DNA of 64,000 nt from an uncultured Haliea sp. (GTDB lineage Bacteria > Pseudomonadota > Gammaproteobacteria > Pseudomonadales > Halieaceae), in NCBI GenBank assembly GCA_913061145.1, contig CAJXUQ010000012.1, positions 1 to 64,000 on the forward strand, in the 5' to 3' direction. A program made the translations under genes and the position numbers. Shown here one piece after another: positions 55,173-64,000 of this stretch (position 1 is its first letter; each line of letters opens with the position of its first letter). Under the pieces are notes generated by a model that saw nothing but the letters and a program-made list of their open reading frames with translations, was not told the DNA's origin and made no database searches.

Positions 55173-56975
55173 CTAGCGGCCCCGCAGGAACAGTTTATCG
55201 AGTTCCTCAAGCGACATGCGCGTCCAGGTGGGACGCCCATGGTTGCATTGGCCCGAGCGTTCCGTTTCTTCCATATCCCGCAACAGGGCATTCATTTCCG
55301 GCACGCTGAGGCGCCGGTTCGCACGCACCGAACCATGGCAGGCCATGGTCGACAAAATGTCATCCATATGGGCCTCTATGCGGTCCGAGCTGCCGTATTC
55401 GGCCAGATCCGAGAGCACGTCGCGCACCAGGGCTGCCACATCCGAACCGCGCAGCGTCACCGGGATCTGGCGCACCAGCAGCGACTCCTCACCCGCGACC
55501 TCCACCAGCAGCCCCAACCGAGCGAACACCTCGGCGTGGTCCTGCGCGAGGGCCACCTCCCGCTCGCTGACCGCTATCGCCTCCGGCACCAGCAGGGGCT
55601 GGCCGGGAATGGCATCCAGCGCCCTGGCTGCCTTCAGCCGCTCATAGGTGATGCGCTCGTGGGCCGCGTGCATGTCGACCAGCACCAGGCCCTCGGCGTT
55701 TTCCGCGAGGATGTAGATACCCTTCAACTGCGCCAGGGCATAGCCCAGCGGCGGCACCTCCTCCGGAGTCTCCACCTCGGGCAGCGCGCGGGGATGCAGG
55801 CCGGCATAGCTGCGCAGCTGTTCCCCGGACTGCCCCGGCAGGGGTGCGGAGGTCGGCCGGTAGGCCGCCTGCGGCCCCCAGCCCAGGCCGGGCTGGCGGG
55901 CGATCTCACCGGTTGTCGTATCCACCGCCAGGCCCTCGGGAGTCGCCACCGGCGGTGGCGCCGCAGCGGGCCTGACATCCGCCAGCGCGCGGTGCAGACC
56001 GCTGAAAATGCACTGGTGTACGGCACGACTGTCCCGGAAGCGCACCTCGTGCTTGCCGGGGTGCACATTGACGTCCACCTGGGCCGGATCGAGCTCGAGA
56101 AATAACACAAAGGCAGGGTGGCGGCCGTGATAGAGTACGTCGCGGTAGGCCTGCTTTACTGCGTGCGCCACCAGTTTGTCGCGAATCACCCGGCCGTTGA
56201 CAAAGAAATACTGCAGGTCTGCCTGACTGCGGGAAAAGGTCGGCAGCCCCAGCCAGCCCCAAAGTCGCATGTCGCCGCGCTCGACTTCGATAAACAGTGC
56301 CTGCTCCATGAAGGCCGGGCCGCACACGGCGGCAACACGTCGCTGGCGCTCCGCGTCCGATGCGGCACCTGCCAGGCTGTGAATCACCTTGCCGTTGTGG
56401 CGCAAGGTGAAGCCGACATCGAAGCGCGACAGGGCCAGGCGCTTGACGACCTCTTCCAGATGATTGAACTCGGTTTTTTCCGTGCGCAGGAACTTGCGCC
56501 GCGCCGGCGTGTTGAAGAACAGGTCGCGCACCTCTACCGTGGTGCCTCGCGGGTGGGGTGCAGGGCGCAGCTGTACGTCCATCTCACGCCCCTCGCAGAG
56601 TGCGCTGCACCCCTCGCTGGTCCCGTCGCGGTGATTGCTGGTGAGCGTGAGCCGCGACACTGAACCGATGGAGGCCAGTGCTTCGCCGCGAAAACCGAGG
56701 CTGCCCACGCGCTCCAGATCGTCCAGGGACGCGATCTTGCTGGTGGCGTGGCGGGACAGCGCCAGCGGCAGGTCTTCCGGATCAATCCCGAAACCGTTAT
56801 CCCGAATGCGGATCAGCTTGCAACCCGCAGCCTCGATATCGATGTCGACTCGCGTGGCACCGGCATCAAGGCTGTTTTCAAGCACTTCCTTGACGACGGA
56901 TGCGGGTCGCTCAACCACTTCGCCGGCGGCGATCTGGTTGGCTAGCCTCGGGCTGAGGCGCTGGATTCTGGGCAT
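55173..56975 (-). CDS. mutL: DNA mismatch repair protein MutL (endonuclease type)
   Basis: 600 residues. The N-terminal GHKL ATPase has [27 protein letters not shown] and [10 protein letters not shown]. The C-terminal domain has [12 protein letters not shown], fitting the endonuclease motif D-x-H-A-x2-E-x4-E with Met in place of the usual Gln, together with [10 protein letters not shown] and CNHGRPT. This is the MutL form of bacteria without MutH-directed repair. It lies 20 bases downstream of the amidase gene. Confidence 0.95.
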   Translation of the reverse strand: MPRIQRLSPRLANQIAAGEVVERPASVVKEVLENSLDAGATRVDIDIEAAGCKLIRIRDNGFGIDPEDLPLALSRHATSKIASLDDLERVGSLGFRGEALASIGSVSRLTLTSNHRDGTSEGCSALCEGREMDVQLRPAPHPRGTTVEVRDLFFNTPARRKFLRTEKTEFNHLEEVVKRLALSRFDVGFTLRHNGKVIHSLAGAASDAERQRRVAAVCGPAFMEQALFIEVERGDMRLWGWLGLPTFSRSQADLQYFFVNGRVIRDKLVAHAVKQAYRDVLYHGRHPAFVLFLELDPAQVDVNVHPGKHEVRFRDSRAVHQCIFSGLHRALADVRPAAAPPPVATPEGLAVDTTTGEIARQPGLGWGPQAAYRPTSAPLPGQSGEQLRSYAGLHPRALPEVETPEEVPPLGYALAQLKGIYILAENAEGLVLVDMHAAHERITYERLKAARALDAIPGQPLLVPEAIAVSEREVALAQDHAEVFARLGLLVEVAGEESLLVRQIPVTLRGSDVAALVRDVLSDLAEYGSSDRIEAHMDDILSTMACHGSVRANRRLSVPEMNALLRDMEETERSGQCNHGRPTWTRMSLEELDKLFLRGR

Positions 56976-56995
56976 GAATGGGGCTTCAGTCGGGC

Positions 56996-58321
56996 TCAGG
57001 TCGCAGGTATTTTCAGCGTTTGACCTACCATGATGTGCGAGGAATCACGCAGGCCGTTGTGTTCCCGCAGACGGCGAACCGGCACATTGAAACGCTGGGC
57101 GATGCCCGAGAGTGTATCACCTCGGGCGATGGTGTACTCCTGATCACCCTGCTGCTTGCGCTGGGCAATCAGCGTGCCCGGTGGTGGCTGGGCCAGAAAC
57201 CAGTCACGAATACCGGCGTGGATGGCCTGTGCCACCTTTTGCTGATAGGCACGGGTGCTGAGCTTTTGTGCTTCACCGGGGTTGGAGATAAAACCGGTCT
57301 CGACCAGGATGGAGGGAATGTCAGGTGACTTCAGTACCGCAAAGCCGGCCTGCTCGACATTGCGCTTGTGCAGCCGGGCCACCGTATCCATACGCGACAG
57401 CACCTTGGCGCCGACTTTGAGGCTGTGGTCCAGTGTATTGGTCATGGAGAGATCGGTGAGCACGCTGGCCAGCACGTCATCCTTGTCACCCAGACGCACA
57501 CCGCCGATCAGGTCTGCCGCGTTTTCACGCTGCGCAAGGTAACTGGCGGCGGTGCTGGTGGCGCCGCGGGTCGACAGCGCGTACACCGACGCGCCGTTGG
57601 CTTCACGGCGCGTAAACGCGTCTGCGTGGATGGAGACAAACAGGTCAGCCTGCCGCTGACGGGCGAGGTCGCGACGCCCCTTGAGGCTGACGTAGTAATC
57701 GCCTGTGCGGATCATGGTCGGGCGAAACCCCTCATCGCGCTTGAGCAATGACTCCAGTTCCCGGGAAATGGCAAGCACGATGTCCTTCTCGCGCTGCCGG
57801 TTGGGGCCGATGGCGCCAGGGTCTTCGCCGCCATGCCCCGCATCAATTGCAATAATGATGTCGCGACTGCCGCGATCCGTAACCGCAGAGGTTTTCACCG
57901 GCTCGGCTGCAACAGCTTTCTCGCTAACGGGGTTCCGGTCGTAGAGATCCAGCACCAGCCGGTCGCCCGCCTGCGCGTTGGCCTTGAGCGCAAAACTGCG
58001 TGGGTCCACGGCGGCACGCACATCGAACACCACGCGCAGGTCGCGACCTTCACGGACGCCCGAGCGCACCAGTGAAATCGGCGTGTTGGCCAGTTCCAGA
58101 CCACTCAGGCTGGCTTTCAGCGTAGCGTTGCTGACATCGAGGACAATGCGATCGGGGCTGCTGAGGGTCAACAGGCGGTGATCTGCCGGGCCGCTCAGGT
58201 CAAACACCACACGTGTGTGATCCGGCGCACGCCACAAACGGACATCGTGCACCTCCACCGCCAGCGCCGTCGATACACTCAGGCACCACAGCACCAGACT
58301 CGCCCAGAAACCCCTGTTCAT
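56996..58321 (-). CDS. N-acetylmuramoyl-L-alanine amidase (AmiB/AmiC type) with LysM
   Basis: 441 residues. Signal peptide [16 protein letters not shown], an AMIN domain (about 22-125) for targeting to the septum, the zinc amidase domain (about 155-375) with [18 protein letters not shown] and [11 protein letters not shown], and one C-terminal LysM ([19 protein letters not shown]). It cleaves peptide stems from peptidoglycan during cell separation. Placement between tsaE and mutL matches amiB of gammaproteobacteria; the name AmiB or AmiC is not decided. Confidence 0.93.
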   Translation of the reverse strand: MNRGFWASLVLWCLSVSTALAVEVHDVRLWRAPDHTRVVFDLSGPADHRLLTLSSPDRIVLDVSNATLKASLSGLELANTPISLVRSGVREGRDLRVVFDVRAAVDPRSFALKANAQAGDRLVLDLYDRNPVSEKAVAAEPVKTSAVTDRGSRDIIIAIDAGHGGEDPGAIGPNRQREKDIVLAISRELESLLKRDEGFRPTMIRTGDYYVSLKGRRDLARQRQADLFVSIHADAFTRREANGASVYALSTRGATSTAASYLAQRENAADLIGGVRLGDKDDVLASVLTDLSMTNTLDHSLKVGAKVLSRMDTVARLHKRNVEQAGFAVLKSPDIPSILVETGFISNPGEAQKLSTRAYQQKVAQAIHAGIRDWFLAQPPPGTLIAQRKQQGDQEYTIARGDTLSGIAQRFNVPVRRLREHNGLRDSSHIMVGQTLKIPAT

Positions 58322-58345
58322 CTCACTCCAGACGCGTATCCGTCG

Positions 58346-58822
58346 CTATGCTCGGGCAGCGGATTGCCAGCGCGCCAGGATGCGGTGACCCACATCGCTT
58401 CCAGCCTGCACCTGCAGGCTACGCCCGCTACCCGCTGCGGTTATGGTAATCGCTAAATCTGCCCGGGGCAAAACTCCCGCGCCACGTTCGGGCCACTCCA
58501 CCAGACACAGGCTGTGAGGGGTGAAGTAGTCCCGTATACCCATGAATTCGAGCTCCGCCGGGTCGGCGAGCCGGTAAAGATCGAAATGAAAAACCTCCAG
58601 CTCACCGAACTGATAGGGCTCTACCAGCGTGTAGGTGGGGCTTTTCACCGCACCCCGATGACCGAAACTCTGCACCAGACCGCGGCTCAGGGTCGTCTTG
58701 CCCATACCCAGGCCGCCGTAGAGATACACAATCACACCGGGCTCGCTGGCCGCGCCGAGTAAAGCACCCAGCCGTACCATGGCGGCTTCATCGAGCGCCG
58801 CAAACGTTGCCTCTGCGGTCAT
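58346..58822 (-). CDS. tsaE: tRNA threonylcarbamoyladenosine biosynthesis ATPase TsaE
   Basis: 158 residues. Walker A YGGLGMGKTTLSRGL (about 34-48), then KSPTYTLVEPY and FHFDLYRLADPAELE, and VEWPERGAGVLP are the family motifs. It is the ATPase of the TsaBDE complex for the universal t6A37 modification. Its start overlaps the nnr stop by four bases. Confidence 0.95.
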   Translation of the reverse strand: MTAEATFAALDEAAMVRLGALLGAASEPGVIVYLYGGLGMGKTTLSRGLVQSFGHRGAVKSPTYTLVEPYQFGELEVFHFDLYRLADPAELEFMGIRDYFTPHSLCLVEWPERGAGVLPRADLAITITAAGSGRSLQVQAGSDVGHRILARWQSAARA

Positions 58823-60336
58823 CCCAGTAGTTTCCTCAGTGGCAGCATCAGATCGCTGGCCAGCAGGCCGCGCTGCCCTGCAGAGGCCGCCATGTCCGCT
58901 GCTGCACCGTGTGCACAGGCCGCCAGCGCGGTGGCCGTCAAGGGACTGAGGCCCTGCGCCAGCAGCGCACCAATCACACCGCTGAGTACATCGCCCATGC
59001 CCCCCGACGCCATGCCGGGATTACCGTAATCCGCCAGCAACTGCTGCTGCCCGTCGACAATCAGGCTGCCGTTGCCCTTCAACAGCACAACCCCGCCGAG
59101 CCGCGTCTGCAACGCGCCCGACGCCGCAAACCGGTCACCCTGCACCGCCGCCGTGGAACTGCCCAGCAGACGCGCGGCCTCTCCTGGATGCGGGGTGTAG
59201 ACCCGATTATCGCGCAACAGCGCGGCTTCCCGCGGCAATTCCGCCAGCAGGTTCAGGGCGTCGGCATCAATGACCACTGGCTGCGGTGCCGCCAGCGCCA
59301 CCTGCAGCAGTTGGCCGGACCAGCTGCTGCGACCGAGGCCCGGCCCCAGCACAATAACATCCGCGCCGGCCAACAGCGGCTGCAGTTCCTGCCCTGAGCG
59401 CACCGCGCTGACCATCGCTTCCGGTGTGCGCGCGACGATTGCGGGCAGATGCTCTGGCCGCGTCGCCACCCGCACCAGACCTGCGCCGCAGCGCAGTGCA
59501 GCTTCTGCGGCCAGTGCCACCGCGCCGGGAAAGCCGTAATCGCCGCCGACCACCAGCACCGTGCCGTAATCGCCCTTGTGGCTGGCCGCAGGGCGCTGCG
59601 GCCATGCGCTGAGCAGGCGTTGCAGATCGAGGCGGCGCCAGGCAGGCACTAGCGACTGCACTGCCTCTGCGGGCACTGCGAGATCAGCGTACTCGAGCTG
59701 GCCCCTGCAATCGGGACCGTGCAGGGTGAACAGACCGCGCTTGCGGGCAATGAAGGTGACCGTGAGGTCGGCGCGCACCGCCGTGCCGAGCACGCGCCCG
59801 GTGTCGGCGCAGAGCCCGGAGGGTATATCCAGCGCCACCACCGGCTGGCCTGCACTGTTCAAGGCGTCGATCGCGGCGGCAAAGGGCTCGCGAACATCGC
59901 CTCCCAGACCGGTGCCAAGCAGGGCGTCGACCAGTACACTCTCGGCCTCCAGCGCATTGCCGGTAAACGGCGCCACGGGCACGCCATTGGCCAGCGCCTG
60001 CGCGCGGGCACGCAACGCGTCGCCGCGGATTTTCGCCGGGTCTCCCACCTGCAGCACCCGCACCGGTATATTGCGACGACGGGCCTGATCGGCAAGCAGA
60101 TAGCCATCGCCGCCATTGTTCCCGGTGCCGCAGAGCACCTGCAGCAAGGCAGGCTGCGGCCAACGCAGCGAGAGTTGATGCAGGGCGGCAGCGGCGGCCC
60201 GGGACATGAGCACCGCGCCTTGAATGCCAGCGCGCTCGATGGCCCACTGATCCAGCGCGCGCGTCTCGCTGGCACTGTACAAACCTTCGTGCTCCGAGCC
60301 GCTGAAACCCTGCCTGACTGACGTCGCCAAAACCAA
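58819..60336 (-). CDS. nnr: Bifunctional NAD(P)HX epimerase/dehydratase
   Basis: About 505 residues that repair hydrated NADH/NADPH. The N-terminal epimerase domain (about 20-220) has GTGNNGGDGYLLAD; the C-terminal ADP-dependent dehydratase (about 230-500) has HKGDYGTVLVVGGDYGFPGA, TPHPGEAARLL and GNPGMASGGMGDVLSG. No ATG is available: the frame begins with TTG at 60336, directly against GCGAGG, and another TTG at 60330 has better spacing, so the real start is probably 60330. Confidence 0.9.
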   Translation of the reverse strand: MVLATSVRQGFSGSEHEGLYSASETRALDQWAIERAGIQGAVLMSRAAAAALHQLSLRWPQPALLQVLCGTGNNGGDGYLLADQARRRNIPVRVLQVGDPAKIRGDALRARAQALANGVPVAPFTGNALEAESVLVDALLGTGLGGDVREPFAAAIDALNSAGQPVVALDIPSGLCADTGRVLGTAVRADLTVTFIARKRGLFTLHGPDCRGQLEYADLAVPAEAVQSLVPAWRRLDLQRLLSAWPQRPAASHKGDYGTVLVVGGDYGFPGAVALAAEAALRCGAGLVRVATRPEHLPAIVARTPEAMVSAVRSGQELQPLLAGADVIVLGPGLGRSSWSGQLLQVALAAPQPVVIDADALNLLAELPREAALLRDNRVYTPHPGEAARLLGSSTAAVQGDRFAASGALQTRLGGVVLLKGNGSLIVDGQQQLLADYGNPGMASGGMGDVLSGVIGALLAQGLSPLTATALAACAHGAAADMAASAGQRGLLASDLMLPLRKLLG

Positions 60337-60436
60337 CCTCGCGCTGCTACACTGACGAGCCCAGGATACGCCCGCAAACCCGCGGATTATAGGCAGCTTT
60401 CCCTGCCCGGCCCAGCCCTATGCACAGCAAAGCCCG

Positions 60437-61585
60437 ATGGCACCGACACTGACTCCCCACCAGGAGAGCGCGCTGCGCCAGCGCATCGACACCTGGACCC
60501 GGGAGCTGGGGTTCAGTCAGTGGGCGGTGAGCGACATCGACCTCACTGCCCACGAGCCCTACCTGCAGAAGTGGCTGGATGCTGGCTATCACGGCAGCAT
60601 GGAGTACATGGCGCGACACGGGCTGCGCCGCGCGCGGCCCGCGGAGCTGGTACCCGGCACCTGCCGAGTCATTACCGTGCGCATGGACTATCTCGCTGCA
60701 GACACCCGGCCGCTGCAGGTGCTTGCATCCACGGAAAAGGCCTATATCTCACGCTACGCGCTGGGGCGGGACTACCACAAACTGGTGCGCAAGCGGCTCG
60801 CGCGGCTCGCGGAGCTCATAGAGGGCGCCGCGGCAGGGGGGCACTACCGCGCTTTCGTGGACAGTGCACCCGTGTTGGAGCGCGCGCTCGCAGAGCGCGC
60901 CGGCATGGGCTGGCTGGCGAAAAATACACTGTTGATCAACGAACGTGCAGGCTCCTGGTTCTTCCTCGGCGAAATCTACACCGACCTGCCCCTGAGCCCG
61001 GATCCGCCGCAGGCGAGCAAGCACTGCGGCAGCTGTACGGCCTGCCTCGACATCTGCCCGACCCGGGCATTTATCGCCCCATACACGCTGGATGCGCGCC
61101 GCTGTATCTCCTACCTGACCATCGAGCACCGCGGCAGCATCGACCCGGAGCTTCGCCCCCTCATGGGCAACCGGGTATTCGGCTGCGATGACTGCCAGCT
61201 GGTCTGCCCCTGGAACAAGTTCGCGCGGCACAGCGAAGAGGCAGACTTCCAGCCGCGCCACGCGCTGCAGCACAGTGAACTGGTGGCACTGTTTCTCTGG
61301 GACGAGGCGACCTTCCTGGCACGGACGGAGGGCTCCGCGCTGCGCCGCATCGGACACGAACAGTGGCTGCGCAACCTGGCCGTGGGCCTGGGCAACGGCC
61401 CGGCGACGCCGCGCGCCATGGCGGCACTGGAATCCCGCCTTGCACACCCTTCAGCGCTGGTACGTGAACATGTGCAGTGGGCGCTTGACATGCTCAGGGC
61501 GCGCGCAGGAAATGCTCCCGGTAGTAGCGCAGCTCGGCAACCGATTCACGAATATCGTCCAGCGCCTGGTGACTCCCCGCCTTGA
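60437..61585 (+). CDS. queG: Epoxyqueuosine reductase
   Basis: 382-residue cobalamin-dependent enzyme that performs the last step of queuosine synthesis on tRNA. Two [4Fe-4S] sites are visible, [16 protein letters not shown] and [26 protein letters not shown] and [25 protein letters not shown], in part, are core segments. The 3' end overlaps the convergent orn gene by 92 bases, with the last 30 residues encoded in the overlap; the total length is normal for the family. Confidence 0.95.
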   Translation: MAPTLTPHQESALRQRIDTWTRELGFSQWAVSDIDLTAHEPYLQKWLDAGYHGSMEYMARHGLRRARPAELVPGTCRVITVRMDYLAADTRPLQVLASTEKAYISRYALGRDYHKLVRKRLARLAELIEGAAAGGHYRAFVDSAPVLERALAERAGMGWLAKNTLLINERAGSWFFLGEIYTDLPLSPDPPQASKHCGSCTACLDICPTRAFIAPYTLDARRCISYLTIEHRGSIDPELRPLMGNRVFGCDDCQLVCPWNKFARHSEEADFQPRHALQHSELVALFLWDEATFLARTEGSALRRIGHEQWLRNLAVGLGNGPATPRAMAALESRLAHPSALVREHVQWALDMLRARAGNAPGSSAARQPIHEYRPAPGDSPP

Positions 61586-62039
61586 CCACCCCTGCTTCCA
61601 GCTCGGGCCGCCACAGGCGCATGAGTATTTTCAGGGTACTGACATCCAGATTGCGGTAGTGGAAAAAGGCTTCCAGCTGCGGCATGTACCGGGCCAGGAA
61701 GCGGCGATCCTGGCAGATGGTATTGCCGCACATGGGGGAGCTGCCGGGGGCGACCCACTCAGCGAGGAAGGCTAGGGTCGCAGCCTCCGCCGCGGCGGCA
61801 TCAATGCGACTGTTGCGGACACGCTCCACGAGGCCGGAACGCGTGTGGTGGGTCGTGTTCCACTCGTCCATTTGCGCCAGCACGGAATCGGGCTGATGCA
61901 CGGCGATCACAGGCCCCTCGGCAAGGGTGTGCAATGCACTGTCGGTGACAATCGTCGCCATCTCGATGATCACATCACGCTCCGGGTCCAGGCCGGTCAT
62001 TTCCAGATCCACCCAGATCAGGTTCCCCTGCTGCTGCAT
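61494..62039 (-). CDS. orn: Oligoribonuclease
   Basis: 181-residue DEDDh exonuclease that removes di- to short oligoribonucleotides, including pGpG from cyclic-di-GMP turnover. [20 protein letters not shown] (catalytic D-E), [13 protein letters not shown] and [14 protein letters not shown] (H and D) are complete. ATG 62039 follows GAGGGT; the frame is open 54 codons upstream but that part is not Orn-like. It is divergent from rsgA. Confidence 0.97.
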   Translation of the reverse strand: MQQQGNLIWVDLEMTGLDPERDVIIEMATIVTDSALHTLAEGPVIAVHQPDSVLAQMDEWNTTHHTRSGLVERVRNSRIDAAAAEAATLAFLAEWVAPGSSPMCGNTICQDRRFLARYMPQLEAFFHYRNLDVSTLKILMRLWRPELEAGVVKAGSHQALDDIRESVAELRYYREHFLRAP

Positions 62040-62125
62040 ACCCTCACACCCTGTTGTATTCCGCGCGGCCGGGCAGTGTAACAAATTGCCTGTACAGCGC
62101 CACGTCGGGCACCAATAATGCTGCC

Positions 62126-63142
62126 ATGAGCAAACGCAAACTGAGTCGTCAGCAAAGCTTCCGCATCCGCAGGATCCAGGAGGAGCGCACGGCGCGTGCA
62201 CAGCGACGGGAAGCGAGGGCGGACGAAGCGCTCGGGGCAGGCGAGCTGGGGCCGGAGCAGAGCGGACTGGTGATCGCTCACTACGGCACCCAGGTGGACA
62301 TCGAGGATGACACCGGGCACAGCCAGCGCTGCCACCTGCGCGCCAATCTGGATGGCCTGGTCACCGGAGATCGGGTGACCTGGTGCCCCGGTGACAGCAC
62401 CGGCGTTGTGGTGGCGCGCGAACCGCGTCACAGTGAACTGCGCCGACCCGATCCCTACGGCAAGCTGAAAGCCATCGCTGCCAATATCGACCAGATACTG
62501 GTGGTGATCGCGCCGCTGCCGGAGCCTCATGCGAACCTGATCGACCGCTATCTGGTAGCTGCCGAAGTTGTCGGCATTGAACCGGTGCTGGTGCTCAACA
62601 AATGTGACCTGCTGGCGGAAGACGCTGATCTGCGGGCGCGCCTGGCCGAACTGCTCGCCATCTACCCCACGCTGGGGTACCGGGTGCTGGAAGTCAGCAG
62701 CCAGAGCGGCAGCCTGGCCCAGCTTCGGGAAGCCCTGCAGGAGCGTGTCAGCGTGTTTGTTGGGCAATCAGGGGTTGGCAAGTCGTCTCTGGTCAACGCA
62801 CTGCTGCCCGGGGTGGCGCTGCGGGTCGGCGAACTGTCGGCGCTGCGCCAGAAAGGCACCCACACCACGACCACCGCACAGTTGTTTCACCTGCCGGGCG
62901 GAGGCAGCCTGATCGACTCACCGGGCATTCGCGAATTCGGCCTGTGGCACATGCAACGTGAGCAGGTTGAATACGGTTTCCGGGAATTTCGCCCCCTGCT
63001 CGGGCACTGCCGCTTTCGCGATTGCTGCCACAAACATGAGCCCGGCTGCGCGATTCTGGAAGCGGCGGCCAGCGGCGCGATCAGCCCTGTCCGACTGAAC
63101 AGCTACCGGCACATTGTGGAGAGCCTCGATCAGCCCGCTTGA
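62126..63142 (+). CDS. rsgA: Ribosome small-subunit-dependent GTPase RsgA
   Basis: 338 residues. A basic N-terminus ([21 protein letters not shown]), an OB fold (about 50-105), and a circularly permuted GTPase domain with NKCD (G4) before [14 protein letters not shown] (G1) and DSPGIREF (G3), then a C-terminal zinc site with Cys/His in [14 protein letters not shown]. It releases factors during late 30S maturation. ATG 62126 is chosen over an upstream frame. The last 13 bases overlap psd on the other strand. Confidence 0.96.
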   Translation: MSKRKLSRQQSFRIRRIQEERTARAQRREARADEALGAGELGPEQSGLVIAHYGTQVDIEDDTGHSQRCHLRANLDGLVTGDRVTWCPGDSTGVVVAREPRHSELRRPDPYGKLKAIAANIDQILVVIAPLPEPHANLIDRYLVAAEVVGIEPVLVLNKCDLLAEDADLRARLAELLAIYPTLGYRVLEVSSQSGSLAQLREALQERVSVFVGQSGVGKSSLVNALLPGVALRVGELSALRQKGTHTTTTAQLFHLPGGGSLIDSPGIREFGLWHMQREQVEYGFREFRPLLGHCRFRDCCHKHEPGCAILEAAASGAISPVRLNSYRHIVESLDQPA

Positions 63143-64000
63143 CCGGCTTCGCCCTGCGACAGGCTGCCCAGCGCCTGGCCAAGCCGGGTGACACCGCCCG
63201 CCTGCAGCGCAGGGTCCCACTCCACGGCGCCCTCCGGGAACAGGAGGATGACTGTTGAGCCCAGTTTGAAGCGCCCCATCTCCTCGCCTTGTGCAAGCCG
63301 CACCGGCGCCGGCAGGCTGCGGTAGTCGCGATCGCGCACAGCGCGCGGTGGCGGCGCCACCTGGCCCTCCCACACGGTATCGATACCGGCCACGATCATG
63401 GCGCCCACCAGCACCAGCGCCATCGGCCCGGCGGGCGTATCGAAATAGCAGATCAGTCGTTCATTGCGGGCGAACAGTCGGTCAACGCCCTCAGCCGTCG
63501 TGCCGTTGACCGAAAACAGCTTCCCCGGCACGTAGCGGGTCGCCACCAGCTCACCCTCAATGGGCATGTGTACGCGGTGATAATCGCGGGGGGACAGATA
63601 GATAGTGGCAAAGTGCCCGTTGCGAAACTGTGCCGCGCGCGCCTCGTCCCCGCCCAGCAGCGCCCAGGTGGAATACCGTCGGCCCTTGGCCTGCAGCAGG
63701 CTGTGTTCCTCTATGCGCCCGATCTGGCTCACAGCGCCATCGGCCGGGCACACCAGGCCGGCACCCGCCAGAGGCCGCACCCCAGGACGCAGCGGGCGGG
63801 TAAAAAAAGCGTTGAAATTGGCGTAGGCCTCCGGATAGCGCTCCTCAGCCTCGTTCATGTCCACGCCAAACGCGCGAACAAACGCGGCGATCATCCCGTT
63901 TTTCAACCAACGCGGGTGACGCAGTTCGGCCAGCCAGCCTACCAGGCGGGAGAGCGCGTGCTGTGGAACCAGGTACTGCAGCAGAATGAAAACAGCGTTC
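63130..64000 (-). CDS. psd: Phosphatidylserine decarboxylase (5' end beyond window)
   Basis: Converts phosphatidylserine to phosphatidylethanolamine on the inner membrane. About 290 residues are visible; the frame is still open at base 64000 with AVFILLQYLVPQHALSRLVG, which matches the N-terminal region of Psd, so only a few codons are missing. FNAFFTRPLRPGVRP and YLSPRDYHRVHMPIEG are family segments, and LGST in GRFKLGSTVI is the self-cleavage site that makes the pyruvoyl group. In-frame TTG at 63906 is not the real start. Confidence 0.96.
   Translation of the reverse strand, partial: NAVFILLQYLVPQHALSRLVGWLAELRHPRWLKNGMIAAFVRAFGVDMNEAEERYPEAYANFNAFFTRPLRPGVRPLAGAGLVCPADGAVSQIGRIEEHSLLQAKGRRYSTWALLGGDEARAAQFRNGHFATIYLSPRDYHRVHMPIEGELVATRYVPGKLFSVNGTTAEGVDRLFARNERLICYFDTPAGPMALVLVGAMIVAGIDTVWEGQVAPPPRAVRDRDYRSLPAPVRLAQGEEMGRFKLGSTVILLFPEGAVEWDPALQAGGVTRLGQALGSLSQGEAGQAG

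Overview
The window reads as about 64 kb of chromosome from a GC-rich, aerobic gammaproteobacterium. The purA-hisZ-hflCK-hflX-hfq-miaA-mutL-ami-tsaE-nnr-queG-orn-rsgA-psd run and the dnaB-rplI-rpsR-rpsF-rlmB-rnr-tRNA-Leu run are the gene orders I know from Pseudomonas, Cellvibrionales and Halieaceae-like marine bacteria. From the protein flavour I lean towards the Halieaceae (OM60/NOR5) side; that is inference, not something the sequence states. The first 48 bases are not genomic. They are an Illumina Nextera P7/index/transposase adapter left on the contig end. There are no insertion sequences, integrases, prophage genes, rRNA genes or CRISPR arrays.

Layout. 0-4.4 kb: glyA (minus), then ugd, a rimB-like retropepsin and an M14 desuccinylase-like gene (plus). 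4.4-4.7 kb: a gene-free stretch with a strongly folded inverted repeat. 4.7-16 kb: ettA, a PilZ gene, radA, a DnaT-like/lambda-P-like gene pair that may load the helicase, a lipoprotein phosphatase, a TPR protein, an AidB-like acyl-CoA dehydrogenase and dnaB. 16-21.6 kb: the ribosomal-protein/RNA-processing block rplI-rpsR-rpsF-rlmB-rnr, all minus, with a leader and promoter visible before rpsF, followed by tRNA-Leu(CAG) with a clear promoter.

21.7-47.5 kb is an accessory block lying between tRNA-Leu and purA, two loci that sit close together in relatives. It holds a SolA-like oxidase, a glutaredoxin-MauE fusion with a CusCBA-type Cu/Ag efflux operon and a small metal-binding leader gene, an FkbM methyltransferase, an HAE1-type RND pump with its adaptor, and the most interesting part, 35.4-42.0 kb. 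There an Anbu (proteasome-like) peptidase shares an operon with an AMP-phosphorylase-type enzyme and a PRPP-synthetase-like protein. This operon runs tail-to-tail, with both stop codons inside one CTAG, into an operon of zinc metallopeptidase, alpha-E protein and circularly permuted ATP-grasp. Anbu, alpha-E and the ATP-grasp protein belong to a known but poorly understood predicted peptide-synthesis/degradation system. The nucleotide-salvage pair inside the Anbu operon is the unusual element. The block ends with a molybdopterin oxidoreductase, LemA plus an M48 protease, and a small AraC-type regulator.

47.5-64 kb is housekeeping: purine and histidine synthesis, HflKC membrane-protease control, Hfq and HflX, tRNA modification (MiaA, TsaE, QueG), mismatch repair, cell-wall amidase, NAD(P)HX repair, oligoribonuclease, ribosome maturation and a phosphatidylserine decarboxylase cut by the window end. 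Start codons were chosen by family alignment from memory and by ribosome-binding sites. No database search was possible.
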